Assembly: GCA_013204985.1 (NCBI GenBank)
Contig: JABMLG010000002.1
Span: forward strand, 62,001-126,000
Reading direction: 5' to 3'
Source of the DNA: Microbacteriaceae bacterium VKM Ac-2855
GTDB taxonomy: Bacteria > Actinomycetota > Actinomycetes > Actinomycetales > Microbacteriaceae
Length of the DNA: 64,000 nt
Position 1 is the first letter of the stretch. Each line of letters begins with the position of its first letter. A model generated the notes under the pieces. That model was not told where the DNA came from, did no database searches, and was given only the letters and a program-made list of their open reading frames with translations. The translations under genes were made by a program, and so were the position numbers. Below, in pieces: positions 34,255 through 42,402 of the stretch.

Positions 34255-35361
34255 ATGCGTATCGAAGCCGTGAGCCTGCACCGGATCGGGATGCCGCTCG
34301 TGCGTCCCTTCGAGACCAGTTTCGGCCGGCAGGATCACCGAGAGGTGCTGCTCGTGCACGTGCGCACGGAGGCAGCCGACGGCTGGGCCGAGTGCGTCGC
34401 GATGGAGGATCCGCTGTACTCGTCCGAGTACGTCGACGGCGCGCAGCAGGTGCTCGAGCGCTACCTCATCCCGGCGCTGATGCGTGCCGGCGAGTTCACG
34501 GCGACGGATGTACCGCACCTGCTGAAATTCGTCGTCGGCCACCGGATGGCGAAGGCCGCGCTCGAGGCGGCCGTGCTGGATGCCGAGCTGCGCGCATCCG
34601 GGATCTCGTTCGGCAGCTACCTCGGCGCCGTTCGCGACGCGGTCGATTGCGGCGTGAGCGTGGGCATCTCGACCTCGATCGACGAGCTCCTGGAGGAGGT
34701 CGCCGGTTACGTCGCCGAGGGGTATCGGCGGATCAAGCTGAAGATCAAGCCGGGCTGGGACCTCGAACCGGTCGCCCGGGTGCGCGAGCTGATCGGCGCG
34801 CTGCCGCTGCAGGTCGACGCGAACACGGCGTACACGCTCGCCGACGTCGATCACCTGCGCGGGCTCGACGCCTACGATCTGCTGCTGATCGAGCAGCCTT
34901 TCGTCGAGGAGGACATCGCCGCGCACGTCGTGCTGTCGAACGCCATCGAGACACCGGTGTGCCTGGACGAATCGATCCTCGACACGGGCGTCGCGATCGA
35001 CGCCATCGAACGCGGCGCGACGACGATCATCAACGTCAAGCCGGGTCGTGTCGGTGGTTAACTGGAGTCGGTGCGGATCCACGACGCGTGCCGCGAGCGC
35101 GGTGTGCCGCTCTGGTGCGGCGGGATGCTCGAGACCGGGATCGGCCGCGCCGCGAACGTGGCGCTCGCCGCGCTGCCCGGATTCACGCTTCCGGGTGACA
35201 CCTCGGCCTCGCGGCGCTACTACGCCGAAGACGTCACGGAACCGTTCGAGCTGGTCGACGGTCGCATCGCCGTTCCGACCGGCGCGGGCATCGGCGTGAC
35301 GGTCCGCGAGGACCTCGTCGCCGCGTGGGCCACCCGCCCGCCGGTCACGCTCCGCCCCTGA
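34255..35361 (+). pseudogene. menC: o-Succinylbenzoate synthase / N-succinylamino-acid racemase with in-frame stop
   Basis: Enolase-superfamily enzyme of the MenC/NSAR group, 368 codons long. The barrel carries the KxK motif in RRIKLKIKPGWD (about 163), metal ligands in QVDANTAY, IEQPF and CLDESI, and the second catalytic Lys in NVKPGRVGG. Codon 269 (35059–35061) is TAA where relatives have Tyr in GGYLE. The frame then continues without any shift as LESVRIHDACRERGVPLWCGGMLETGIGRAAN to 35361. One base change explains it. The truncated 268-residue product keeps both lysines but loses the last barrel strand and the C-terminal cap. A sequencing error or readthrough remains possible. Confidence 0.88.
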
Positions 35362-35365
35362 CCCC

Positions 35366-35438
35366 TGCGAGGGACCCCTCCTCGGTTCGAGGGCGCCCCG
35401 CTCGGGGACGCCCTCGAACCGAGCGCGGGTCCCTCGCA
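35366..35438. repeat. Nested inverted repeat (GAGGGACCC family)
   Basis: An outer 12-bp stem (35366–35377 with 35427–35438) and an inner perfect 15-bp stem (35381–35395 with 35409–35423). It begins 5 nt after the racemase stop. The arms share GCGAGGGACCCCTCC with the hairpins at 21309 and 38067, and the inner GGTTCGAGGG with 8128. Confidence 0.88.
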
Positions 35439-35446
35439 AGCATCAG

Positions 35447-35452
35447 TAGGCT
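35447..35452 (+). promoter_or_regulatory. -10 box of a leaderless promoter
   Basis: TAGGCT ends 6 nt before the ATG at 35459, directly after the hairpin. Confidence 0.45.
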
Positions 35453-35458
35453 CGGGGT

Positions 35459-37435
35459 ATGACGCAGAACGAGGATGTTTCGGCAGCTCAGCAGGCGGCA
35501 CGGGCGGCGCTGGCGGCCGCGCAGAAGGCCCAGGCCGAGGCCGCCGCGGCGCTCGAGCGCGCGGAGGCTGCGGCGGCGGCGCTCGGCGCGGTCGGCGGAC
35601 CGGACGAGGCGCGTGCGGTCGTAGCGGATGCGGCGCTCGTCGAGGCGGCTCACGAGGCGGCGCCGCTCGCACCCGAGGCTGCGCCGACGTCACCCGAGGC
35701 GGTCGGGGCCGCGCCGCTCGCGCCCGAGGCGGCGCCGCTCGCCCCGATGCCGGCCCCGCCCGCCGCGCGCGCAACCACCGCTGCGTCCACACCACCCGGC
35801 CCGCTCTCACCCGCCGCGGTCGACAGGATCCGCGCCGGCTACGCCTTCGCCGGCGCCGCGCTCGAGATGGGCGCGCTGGTCAACGGCGACGCGCTCGCCG
35901 ACGTGCCCGTGCGCATCCCGTTGGCGATGACGAACCGCCACGGCCTGGTCGCCGGGGCGACCGGTACGGGCAAGACGAAGACACTGCAGGTGCTCGCCGA
36001 GCAGCTCTCGGCCAACGGCGTCGCGGTCTTCGCCGCCGACATCAAGGGCGACCTCTCGGGCATCGCGACCCCGGGCACGCCGAACGACAAGCTCCTCGAG
36101 CGCACCCGTGGCATCGGCCAGGACTGGCAGGCCGTCGCGGCGCCGACGGAGTTCTTCGCCCTCGGCGGCATGGGCACGGGCATCCCGGTCCGCGCGACCG
36201 TGACCGGCTTCGGTCCGCTGCTGCTGTCGAAGGTCCTCGGGCTCAACGAGACGCAGGAGTCGAGCCTCGGTCTGGTGTTCCACTACGCGGAATCGGCCGG
36301 ACTCCCGCTCGTCGATCTGCCCGACCTGCGTGCGGTGCTGAGCTACCTCACGAGCGACGACGGCAAGGGCGAGCTCGCCACGCTCGGCGGCCTGTCGAAG
36401 TCGACGGCCGGGGTGATCCTGCGTGAGCTGATCACCTTCTCCGATCAGGGCGCCGACGTCTTCTTCGGCGAACCCGAGATCGACACGGCCGACTTCATCC
36501 GGCACGCTGCGGATGGTCGCGGCATCGTCAGCCTGCTCGAGGTGCCCGGCGTCGCCGACAAGCCCGCTCTCTTCTCCACTTTCCTGATGTGGCTGCTCGC
36601 GGATCTCTTCAACGATCTGCCCGAGGTCGGCGACGCCGACAAGCCGAAGCTGGTGTTCTTCTTCGACGAGGCGCACCTGCTGTTCCGCGACGCGTCGAAG
36701 GACTTCCTCGCCTCGATCACCCAGACCGTGCGGCTCATCCGCTCGAAGGGGGTGGGCATCTTCTTCGTCACGCAGACCCCGAAGGATGTACCGAACGACG
36801 TGCTCGCCCAGCTCGGTTCACGTGTGCAGCACCAGCTGCGAGCACACACGCCCGACGATGCGAAGGCGCTGCGGGCGACCGTGTCGACGTACCCCACCAG
36901 CGAGTACGAACTCGGCGAGGTGCTGCAGTCGCTCGCGATCGGTGAGGCGATCGTGACCGTGATGAACGAGAAGGGCGCGCCCACGCCCGTCGCCTGGACG
37001 CGGCTGCGCGCGCCGCAGGGCTCGATGTCGCCGACTCCCGCCGAGCGGATCGCGGCCACCGTGCAGGCGTCGCCGCTGCTGCCGAAGTACGGCACCGCTC
37101 TCGACCGGGATTCGGCCCGCGAGATCCTCGGCCGCAAGCTCGACGCGGCCGCCGCAGCTCAGACCGCTCGGGTCGACGCCGAGCGCCGTGCCGACGAGCA
37201 GGCCGACGCCGCGAAGCAGCAGGCCCGTCTCGAGAAGGAGCGTGCCGCAGCGCAGAAGAAGGCGGATGCGGAGTACGAGCGGATGCGCAAGCAGATGGAA
37301 CCGAAGACGACGACGCGCCGCACGTCGACCCGCCCTCAGAAGACGGTGATCGAGGAGGTGCTCGGCTCGAGCGTCGGCAAATCGGTGATCCGCGAGGTGA
37401 TCAAGGGCATCTTCGGCACGGCACGGCGACGGTGA
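35459..37435 (+). CDS. HerA-like/DUF853 P-loop ATPase
   Basis: 658 residues. An Ala/Glu-rich helical N-terminus (to about 110) precedes an FtsK/HerA-type ATPase: Walker A GATGTGKTKT (about 163), Walker B LVFFFDEAH (about 400), and the VRLIRSKGVGIFFVTQTPKDVP sensor region. A charged coiled-coil tail runs from about 560. DUF853 proteins are widespread helicase-like ATPases without an established role; DNA or protein translocation is inferred from HerA. The GNAT gene downstream overlaps its stop (GTGA). Confidence 0.88.
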   Translation: MTQNEDVSAAQQAARAALAAAQKAQAEAAAALERAEAAAAALGAVGGPDEARAVVADAALVEAAHEAAPLAPEAAPTSPEAVGAAPLAPEAAPLAPMPAPPAARATTAASTPPGPLSPAAVDRIRAGYAFAGAALEMGALVNGDALADVPVRIPLAMTNRHGLVAGATGTGKTKTLQVLAEQLSANGVAVFAADIKGDLSGIATPGTPNDKLLERTRGIGQDWQAVAAPTEFFALGGMGTGIPVRATVTGFGPLLLSKVLGLNETQESSLGLVFHYAESAGLPLVDLPDLRAVLSYLTSDDGKGELATLGGLSKSTAGVILRELITFSDQGADVFFGEPEIDTADFIRHAADGRGIVSLLEVPGVADKPALFSTFLMWLLADLFNDLPEVGDADKPKLVFFFDEAHLLFRDASKDFLASITQTVRLIRSKGVGIFFVTQTPKDVPNDVLAQLGSRVQHQLRAHTPDDAKALRATVSTYPTSEYELGEVLQSLAIGEAIVTVMNEKGAPTPVAWTRLRAPQGSMSPTPAERIAATVQASPLLPKYGTALDRDSAREILGRKLDAAAAAQTARVDAERRADEQADAAKQQARLEKERAAAQKKADAEYERMRKQMEPKTTTRRTSTRPQKTVIEEVLGSSVGKSVIREVIKGIFGTARRR

Positions 37436-38037
37436 CCGGCGACGGCATCCGCGGCTACCGGCAGGCAGACCGCGAGGCCCTCTACGACGTGTGCGTGCGC
37501 ACCGGCGCGGCGGGGGCGGACGCGCGTGGTCGCTACTCCGACGACAGCCTGCTCGCCGACGTCTACTGCGGCCCGTACCTCGAACTCGAGCCGGCGCTCG
37601 CCTTCGTCGTCGAGCACGCCGGCCGAGCCGCAGGCTACGTGATCGGCACGGCGGACACCCGCGACTACGTCGAGCGGTACCGGCGCGCTTGGTTGCCGGC
37701 TTTCGCGCGGCGCTGGAGCGGCGACGGCGTGGACGTGATCGGCGTGGCGGATGAGCCGGTGGTTCGAGCGGGCTTGCATCCGGAGGACATGCTGATCGAC
37801 GAGCTCGACGAGTACCCGGCGCACCTGCACATCGATCTGCTGCCCGAGATGCAGGGCAGCGGATCCGGCCGCCGACTCATCGAGGCGTTCTGCGACGCCG
37901 TTCGCGCGCGTGGCGCAGCCGGCGTGCACCTCGGCGTGGATGCCGCGAACACGAACGCGGTCGCCTTCTACCGCCACCTCGGCTTCGCCGAGCTGCCGTC
38001 GAGCGGCGACGCCCTGCACCTCGGCCTCCGCCTCTAG
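37432..38037 (+). CDS. GNAT N-acetyltransferase
   Basis: 201 residues. A GNAT domain with ALAFVVEHAGRAAGYVIGTAD in the first half and the acetyl-CoA-binding stretch LLPEMQGSGSGRRLIEAFCD (about 140–160), followed by GVHLGVDAANTNAVAFYRHLGF. The HLHIDLLPE segment resembles the O-GlcNAcase-associated acetyltransferase group, but the substrate is unknown. GTG at 37432 overlaps the ATPase stop by four bases. Confidence 0.85.
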   Translation: MTGDGIRGYRQADREALYDVCVRTGAAGADARGRYSDDSLLADVYCGPYLELEPALAFVVEHAGRAAGYVIGTADTRDYVERYRRAWLPAFARRWSGDGVDVIGVADEPVVRAGLHPEDMLIDELDEYPAHLHIDLLPEMQGSGSGRRLIEAFCDAVRARGAAGVHLGVDAANTNAVAFYRHLGFAELPSSGDALHLGLRL

Positions 38038-38066
38038 CTTTCTGCCGGCGACGAGTCGCCCGCCTT

Positions 38067-38143
38067 CCTGCGAGGGACCCCTCCTGTGCGCGTCGGACCC
38101 GCCCTGAGGGGGTCCGACGCGCACAGGACGGGTCCCTCGCAGG
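38067..38143. terminator. 34-bp hairpin between convergent genes (GAGGGACCC family)
   Basis: Arms 38067–38100 and 38110–38143 are complementary over 34 bp with one mismatch around a 9-nt loop. It lies 29 nt and 13 nt from the two converging stop codons, so it probably terminates both. Its outer 22 bp are almost the same as the arms at 21309–21379. Confidence 0.85.
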
Positions 38144-38156
38144 AGGGGGTGGCGGG

Positions 38157-38915
38157 CTACGCGACGCCGCCGTTCGCGTAGAGGGTCTGGCCGTTGATCC
38201 AGCGGCCGGGGCCGGCGAGGAAGAAGACGATCTCGGCGATGTCGGCGGGCTCGCCGAGGCGTTCGAACGGGTTCAGCTTCGCGATGTTCGCGATGAGCTC
38301 GTCGCTCTTCCCGTCGAGGAAGAGCTCGGTGGCGACAGGGCCCGGCGCGACGGCGTTGACCGTGATGTCGCGGCCGCGCAGCTCCTGACCGATGATTCGG
38401 CTCATCGCGTCGACCGCGCCCTTGGTCGCCGAATAGGCGGAGTAGCCCGGTCCGCCGATCTTCGGCACGCTCGAGGAGAAGTTGATGATCGCGCCGCCGG
38501 GCCGCACGCGCCGCGCGGCCTGCTGGTCGACCACGAACGTGCCGCGCACGTTCGTGCGCAGCTGAGCATCGAAGGCGTCGAGGTCGAAATCGACGAGCGG
38601 CTGCAGCGTCATCACGCCGGCGGAGTGCACCACTACGTCGACGCCGCCGAATTCGGCCTCGGCGCGGTCGAAGAGCGCGGTCATCTCGGCTTCGTCGGCG
38701 ACGTCGCCCGCCACGGCGACGGCGCGGCCGCCGGATGCGATGATCGCCGCGACGGTCTGCTCGGCGGCGGTCGTGTTGCCGGCATAGCCGACGATGACGG
38801 CGAGGCCATCGGCTGCGAGGCGCTCGGCGACGGCGCGGCCGATACCGCGGGATGCGCCGGTGACGACGGCGACGCGAGTGGACGGTGTGGCTGGGTTCTC
38901 GATCAAAGTGTTCAT
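38157..38915 (-). CDS. SDR-family oxidoreductase
   Basis: 252 residues. A classical short-chain dehydrogenase: cofactor motif TGASRGIGRAV (about 19), VVHSAG near 93, catalytic Ser in NFSSSVP, and YSAYSATKG with the Tyr-Lys pair (about 160). Arg in the TGASRGIG region suggests NADP(H) use. It is divergent from the TetR gene at 38984 and shares repeated GATAAC words with its promoter, so it is probably the TetR target. The substrate is unknown. Confidence 0.92.
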   Translation of the reverse strand: MNTLIENPATPSTRVAVVTGASRGIGRAVAERLAADGLAVIVGYAGNTTAAEQTVAAIIASGGRAVAVAGDVADEAEMTALFDRAEAEFGGVDVVVHSAGVMTLQPLVDFDLDAFDAQLRTNVRGTFVVDQQAARRVRPGGAIINFSSSVPKIGGPGYSAYSATKGAVDAMSRIIGQELRGRDITVNAVAPGPVATELFLDGKSDELIANIAKLNPFERLGEPADIAEIVFFLAGPGRWINGQTLYANGGVA

Positions 38916-38918
38916 GTC

Positions 38919-38974
38919 GATAACGAAAACACGTTTGCACTGCTACGTCAAGTTGATAACGCTCAGATGTTATC
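38919..38974. promoter_or_regulatory. Candidate TetR operators between the SDR and TetR genes
   Basis: GATAAC occurs at 38919–38924 and 38955–38960, and its complement GTTATC at 38969–38974; the last two form an inverted repeat over 20 bp. One half-site overlaps the TetR -10 box TATCGT (38971–38976). On the other strand a TTGACG -35-like element serves the SDR gene. Confidence 0.65.
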
Positions 38975-38983
38975 GTCGGTAGC

Positions 38984-39673
38984 GTGAACGAGCCGATGAC
39001 CCCCCGCGAGCGCATTCTCGACGCCGCCTCCGCTCTGCTGAACGACGGCGGCCTCGAGGCGGTCTCGACCCGCGCGGTGAGTGCCGCGGCGAGTGTGCAG
39101 GCGCCGACGATCTACCGGACCTTCGGCGACATGCGCGGGCTGCTCGACGCCGTCGCGACCGCGGGCTTCGCCGACTACCTCGCAGTGAAGGCGGGCCGCG
39201 AGCCCAGTGGCGATCCGGTCGAGGATCTGCGCGCCGGCTGGGACCTGCACATCGGGTTCGGCCTCGCGCATCCGCACGTCTACGCCCTGATCTACGGCGG
39301 GCCCGACCGCGACGGCGACGAGCCCGAGGCGGCTCGCGCGGCGGCCGCCATCCTGCGCGGTCTCGTCGAGCGCGTGGCGGAGGCGGGTCGGTTGACCGTG
39401 GACGTCGGGCGCGCCGTGCAGGTCGTGCATGCAGCGGGGATGGGGGTGACGCTGGCGCTGATCGGCACCCCGGCGGATGCGCGCGATCCGGAACTCTCCG
39501 CGCACACCCGTGACGCGATCCTCGGCTCGATCACCACCGCATCCGCTTCGGCCGACCCCGCCGAGCGTGCATTAGTGGCGCACGCCGTGGCGCTCGCGAG
39601 CGCCGAGCTGCCCCAGCTCACGAGCGCCGAGCGGATGCTGCTGGGGGAGTGGCTGGCCCGCGTCGCCCGCTGA
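38984..39673 (+). CDS. TetR-family regulator
   Basis: 229 residues. The N-terminal helix-turn-helix reads AVSAAASVQAPTIYRTFGDM (about 28–47), with the usual GLEAVSTRAV before it. The C-terminal ligand domain resembles the TetR_C group with PHVYALIYGG. GTG at 38984 is 7 nt after TATCGT, so the transcript is probably leaderless and autorepressed. It likely controls the divergent SDR gene. Confidence 0.9.
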   Translation: MNEPMTPRERILDAASALLNDGGLEAVSTRAVSAAASVQAPTIYRTFGDMRGLLDAVATAGFADYLAVKAGREPSGDPVEDLRAGWDLHIGFGLAHPHVYALIYGGPDRDGDEPEAARAAAAILRGLVERVAEAGRLTVDVGRAVQVVHAAGMGVTLALIGTPADARDPELSAHTRDAILGSITTASASADPAERALVAHAVALASAELPQLTSAERMLLGEWLARVAR

Positions 39674-39705
39674 GGTCAGGCGTGATCCGGATGGCGCCCG
39701 GGCAA

Positions 39706-39747
39706 CGAAAAACGGTGCCCGTGCTGGCGAGAGCAACGGACACCGTT
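39706..39747 (-). terminator. Rho-independent terminator of tRNA-Ser
   Basis: On the minus strand, ACGGTGTCCGT (39746–39736) pairs with ACGGGCACCGT (39722–39712) and is followed by TTTTTCG. This is the only classical stem-plus-T-run terminator I see in the window. Confidence 0.85.
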
Positions 39748-39749
39748 CG

Positions 39750-39834
39750 CGGAGAATGGGGGATTCGAACCCCCGAGGGCTTGCACCCAACACGCTTTCC
39801 AAGCGTGCGCCATAGGCCACTAGGCGAATTCTCC
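39750..39834 (-). tRNA. tRNA-Ser (anticodon GGA)
   Basis: Acceptor stem GGAGAAT/ATTCTCC, discriminator G, anticodon stem CACGC/GCGTG around TTGGAAA giving GGA, a long variable arm typical of serine tRNAs (TTGGGTGCAAGCCCTC region), and a T arm with GGGTTCGAATCCC. The 3' CCA is not encoded. It reads UCC and UCU codons. Confidence 0.97.
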
Positions 39835-39863
39835 AGTGCGCAACCGCGGTCGCGACCTCAGAG

Positions 39864-39869
39864 ATACTA
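39864..39869 (-). promoter_or_regulatory. -10 box of tRNA-Ser
   Basis: TAGTAT on the minus strand, 29 nt upstream of the mature tRNA 5' end. The -35 is not clear. Confidence 0.4.
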
Positions 39870-39928
39870 CCCGGAAACGAAGCCCTCCGCTGACCAGCCC
39901 CCGGAACGCATCGCTCGCGGGTTCGGGC

Positions 39929-39934
39929 TACACT
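39929..39934 (+). promoter_or_regulatory. -10 box of the SRP RNA gene
   Basis: TACACT, 6 nt before the predicted RNA start at about 39941. Confidence 0.45.
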
Positions 39935-39940
39935 GTTCTT

Positions 39941-40030
39941 CGGCTCCTCGCGTGGCGCCATCCAGGCCAACTCCCCCAGGACGGAAACGTAGCAAGGGTA
40001 ACCGGGCTCTGGCGGGTGCGCGAGGGGTCA
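39941..40030 (+). ncRNA. ffs: Bacterial small SRP RNA (4.5S RNA)
   Basis: The conserved SRP domain is clear: CCAACTCCCCCAGGACGGAA with the GGAA tetraloop region, followed by ACGTAGCAAGGGTAA. The ends pair as a long hairpin, GGCTCCTCGCG (from 39942) with CGCGAGGGGTC (to about 40029). With Ffh and FtsY it targets membrane proteins. Ends are approximate. Confidence 0.93.
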
Positions 40031-40133
40031 TTTCTCGTTTACGAGCACGGCGATCTCAATAACGAGCACGGCGAGCGCGCAGCTCTTCACGCCGAGCACG
40101 CCGACCACTCAGCCTCGGCAGCCCCGGCCTCGA

Positions 40134-40139
40134 TACAGT
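40134..40139 (+). promoter_or_regulatory. -10 box of a leaderless pta promoter
   Basis: TACAGT ends 7 nt before the ATG at 40147; there is no ribosome-binding site. Direct repeats of ACGAGCACGGCGA at 40041 and 40062 lie upstream. Confidence 0.5.
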
Positions 40140-40146
40140 GGTCACG

Positions 40147-42306
40147 ATGGTCCAGAGCATCTACATCACGTCGGCCGAAGGTCATTCGGGCAAGTCCACG
40201 ATCGCACTGGGAGTGCTCGACGCTCTCGGTCGCCAGATCCAGCGCGTCGGCGTGTTCCGCCCGATCGCGCGCAGCACCTCGGAGCGCGACTACGTGCTCG
40301 AGATGCTGCTGCAGCAGACGGACTCCGCGAAGCCGGGCGAGGGACTCGCCTACGACGACTGCATCGGTGTGACGTACGACGACGTGCACGCGGACGGCGA
40401 CGCCGCGCTCTCGCGGATCGTCGAACGCTACAAGCACGTCGAGGCGCAGTGCGACGCCGTGGTGATCCTCGGCTCCGACTACACCGATGTCGGCAGCCCC
40501 ACCGAGCTCGGCTACAACGCGCGCATCGCCGCGAACCTCGGCGCACCCGTTCTGCTGGTGCTCACCGGCCGCGATCCTTCCGGCAGCGAGCAGCTGGGCC
40601 AGGCGCCCGCGCGCACCCCGGAGGAGATGCGGCAGATCACCGAGCTGGCCCTCGTCGAGCTCAAGAGCGCGCACGCCGGTCTGATCGGCGTGATCGCCAA
40701 CCGGGCCGATCCGCAGACCAAGCCCGCCACGATCGCGGCGATCGAGGCCGCACTTCCCGTTCCGGTGCCGGTCTGGGCCATCGCCGAGGACCCGTTCCTC
40801 GTGGCCCCGAGCTTCTCCACCCTCGTGGAGGCCGTCGACGGCGTGGTCGTCGCGGGCGATCCTGAGCTGTTGGGCCGCGAGGCCATGGGCGTCGTCGTCG
40901 CCGGAATGTCGATGGTGAACGTGCTGCCGCGCCTGATGGAGGGCGGCGTGATCGTTGTTCCCGGCGACCGGCCCGATGTGGTGCTCGCCGTGCTGATGGC
41001 GAACGCCTCCGGCAACTTCCCCTCGCTCACCGGCATCATCCTCAACGGCGGATTCGAGCTGGCGGAGCCGATCGTGCGCCTCATCGAGGGCATCGGCAAC
41101 ACCCTGCCGATCGTGATGACCGATTTCGGCACCTACGAAACGGCGGTGCGGATCACCGGGACGCGCGGTCGGCTGGCCGCGGACTCGCAGCGCAAGTACG
41201 ACACCTCTCTGGCGCTCTTCGAGCAGGAGATCGACGCCGTCGAGCTGCTGACGCTGATGAACGTGGGCCGCTCCGAGGTGGTCACCCCGCTGATGTTCGA
41301 GTACGGACTCATCGAGCGCGCCCGGGTGGCCGGCCAGCACATCGTGCTGCCCGAAGGTTCGGACGACCGCATCCTGCGAGCGGCCGCCACCGTTCTCAAG
41401 CGCGGCATCGCCCGCGTCACGATCCTGGGCGAGGACGCGGATGTGCGGGCGCGCGCCTCCACGCTCGGCGTCGACATCGAGGCCGCGACGGTGCTCAGCC
41501 CGTTCGATCCGGTGCTCCGCGACCGATTCGCGACGGAGTACGCGAGCATCCGTGCGCACAAGGGCATCACCTACGACATGGCCTTCGACACCGTCACGGA
41601 CGTGTCGTACTTCGGCACCATGATGGTGCAGCTCGGGCTCGCCGACGGCATGGTATCGGGCGCGGCGCACACCACGGCGCACACGATCCGGCCGGGCTTC
41701 GAGATCATCAAGACCCGGCCCGGCGTCTCGGTCGTCTCGAGCGTCTTCCTGATGGCGCTCGCCGACCGCGTGCTGGTCTACGGCGACTGCGCCGTGAATC
41801 CGGACCCGACCGTCGAGCAGCTCGCCGATATCGCGATCTCCTCGGCCGAGACCGCGGAGCAGTTCGGAATCGACGTGCGGATCGCGATGCTCTCGTACTC
41901 CACCGGGGCCTCGGGCGCCGGTGCCGATGTCGAGAAGGTGCGTGCCGCGACCGAGATCGTGCGCGAGCGTCGCCCCGATCTTCTCGTCGAGGGTCCGATC
42001 CAGTACGACGCGGCGGCGGATGCGGCGGTCGGCGCGTCGAAGATGCCCGGCTCGCAGGTGGCGGGCCGCGCGACGGTCTTCATCTTCCCCGACCTGAACA
42101 CCGGCAACAACACCTACAAGGCCGTACAACGATCGGCCGGTGCGGTGGCCGTCGGGCCGGTGCTGCAGGGTCTGCGCAAGCCGGTCAACGACCTCTCCCG
42201 CGGTGCTCTCGTGCAGGACATCGTGAACACCATCGCGATCACAGCCATCCAGGCGGCGACCCAGACCCCGGTGCCGCCGACCTCCGCGATCCCCGTCATC
42301 CGCTAG
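40147..42306 (+). CDS. pta: Phosphate acetyltransferase, long (DRTGG-containing) form
   Basis: 719 residues. Converts acetyl-CoA and phosphate to acetyl phosphate and CoA. The N-terminal P-loop-like domain (YITSAEGHSGKSTIALG, about 5–21) and the middle DRTGG-type domain precede the C-terminal catalytic PTA domain (from about 395: IVLPEGSDDRILRAA, ending with FPDLNTGNNTYKAVQRSAG). This is the E. coli-like long enzyme. ATG at 40147 is preferred to GTG 40138 because it matches the -10 spacing. ackA follows after 96 nt. Confidence 0.95.
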   Translation: MVQSIYITSAEGHSGKSTIALGVLDALGRQIQRVGVFRPIARSTSERDYVLEMLLQQTDSAKPGEGLAYDDCIGVTYDDVHADGDAALSRIVERYKHVEAQCDAVVILGSDYTDVGSPTELGYNARIAANLGAPVLLVLTGRDPSGSEQLGQAPARTPEEMRQITELALVELKSAHAGLIGVIANRADPQTKPATIAAIEAALPVPVPVWAIAEDPFLVAPSFSTLVEAVDGVVVAGDPELLGREAMGVVVAGMSMVNVLPRLMEGGVIVVPGDRPDVVLAVLMANASGNFPSLTGIILNGGFELAEPIVRLIEGIGNTLPIVMTDFGTYETAVRITGTRGRLAADSQRKYDTSLALFEQEIDAVELLTLMNVGRSEVVTPLMFEYGLIERARVAGQHIVLPEGSDDRILRAAATVLKRGIARVTILGEDADVRARASTLGVDIEAATVLSPFDPVLRDRFATEYASIRAHKGITYDMAFDTVTDVSYFGTMMVQLGLADGMVSGAAHTTAHTIRPGFEIIKTRPGVSVVSSVFLMALADRVLVYGDCAVNPDPTVEQLADIAISSAETAEQFGIDVRIAMLSYSTGASGAGADVEKVRAATEIVRERRPDLLVEGPIQYDAAADAAVGASKMPGSQVAGRATVFIFPDLNTGNNTYKAVQRSAGAVAVGPVLQGLRKPVNDLSRGALVQDIVNTIAITAIQAATQTPVPPTSAIPVIR

Positions 42307-42313
42307 TCCCGCT

Positions 42314-42359
42314 TCGTTCGTTCCGCCTGCCTCGTTCGTTCTGCCTCGTTCGTCCCGCC
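42314..42359. repeat. 14-bp tandem repeat, three copies, between pta and ackA
   Basis: Units TCGTTCGTTCCGCC (42314), TCGTTCGTTCTGCC (42332) and TCGTTCGTCCCGCC (42346), the first separated by four extra bases. The block begins 7 nt after the pta stop. Confidence 0.75.
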
Positions 42360-42402
42360 TTCTTCCGGCATCGCCCGTCCCTCATCATCTGGAGTACCCA
42401 CC

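Noticed and set aside
40031-40046. CTCGTTTACGAG after the SRP RNA as its terminator
   Set aside because: The stem is only 4 bp and no T-run follows.
40087-42129. A 680-codon open frame on the minus strand opposite pta
   Set aside because: Asp/Arg/Gly-rich shadow translation without motifs.
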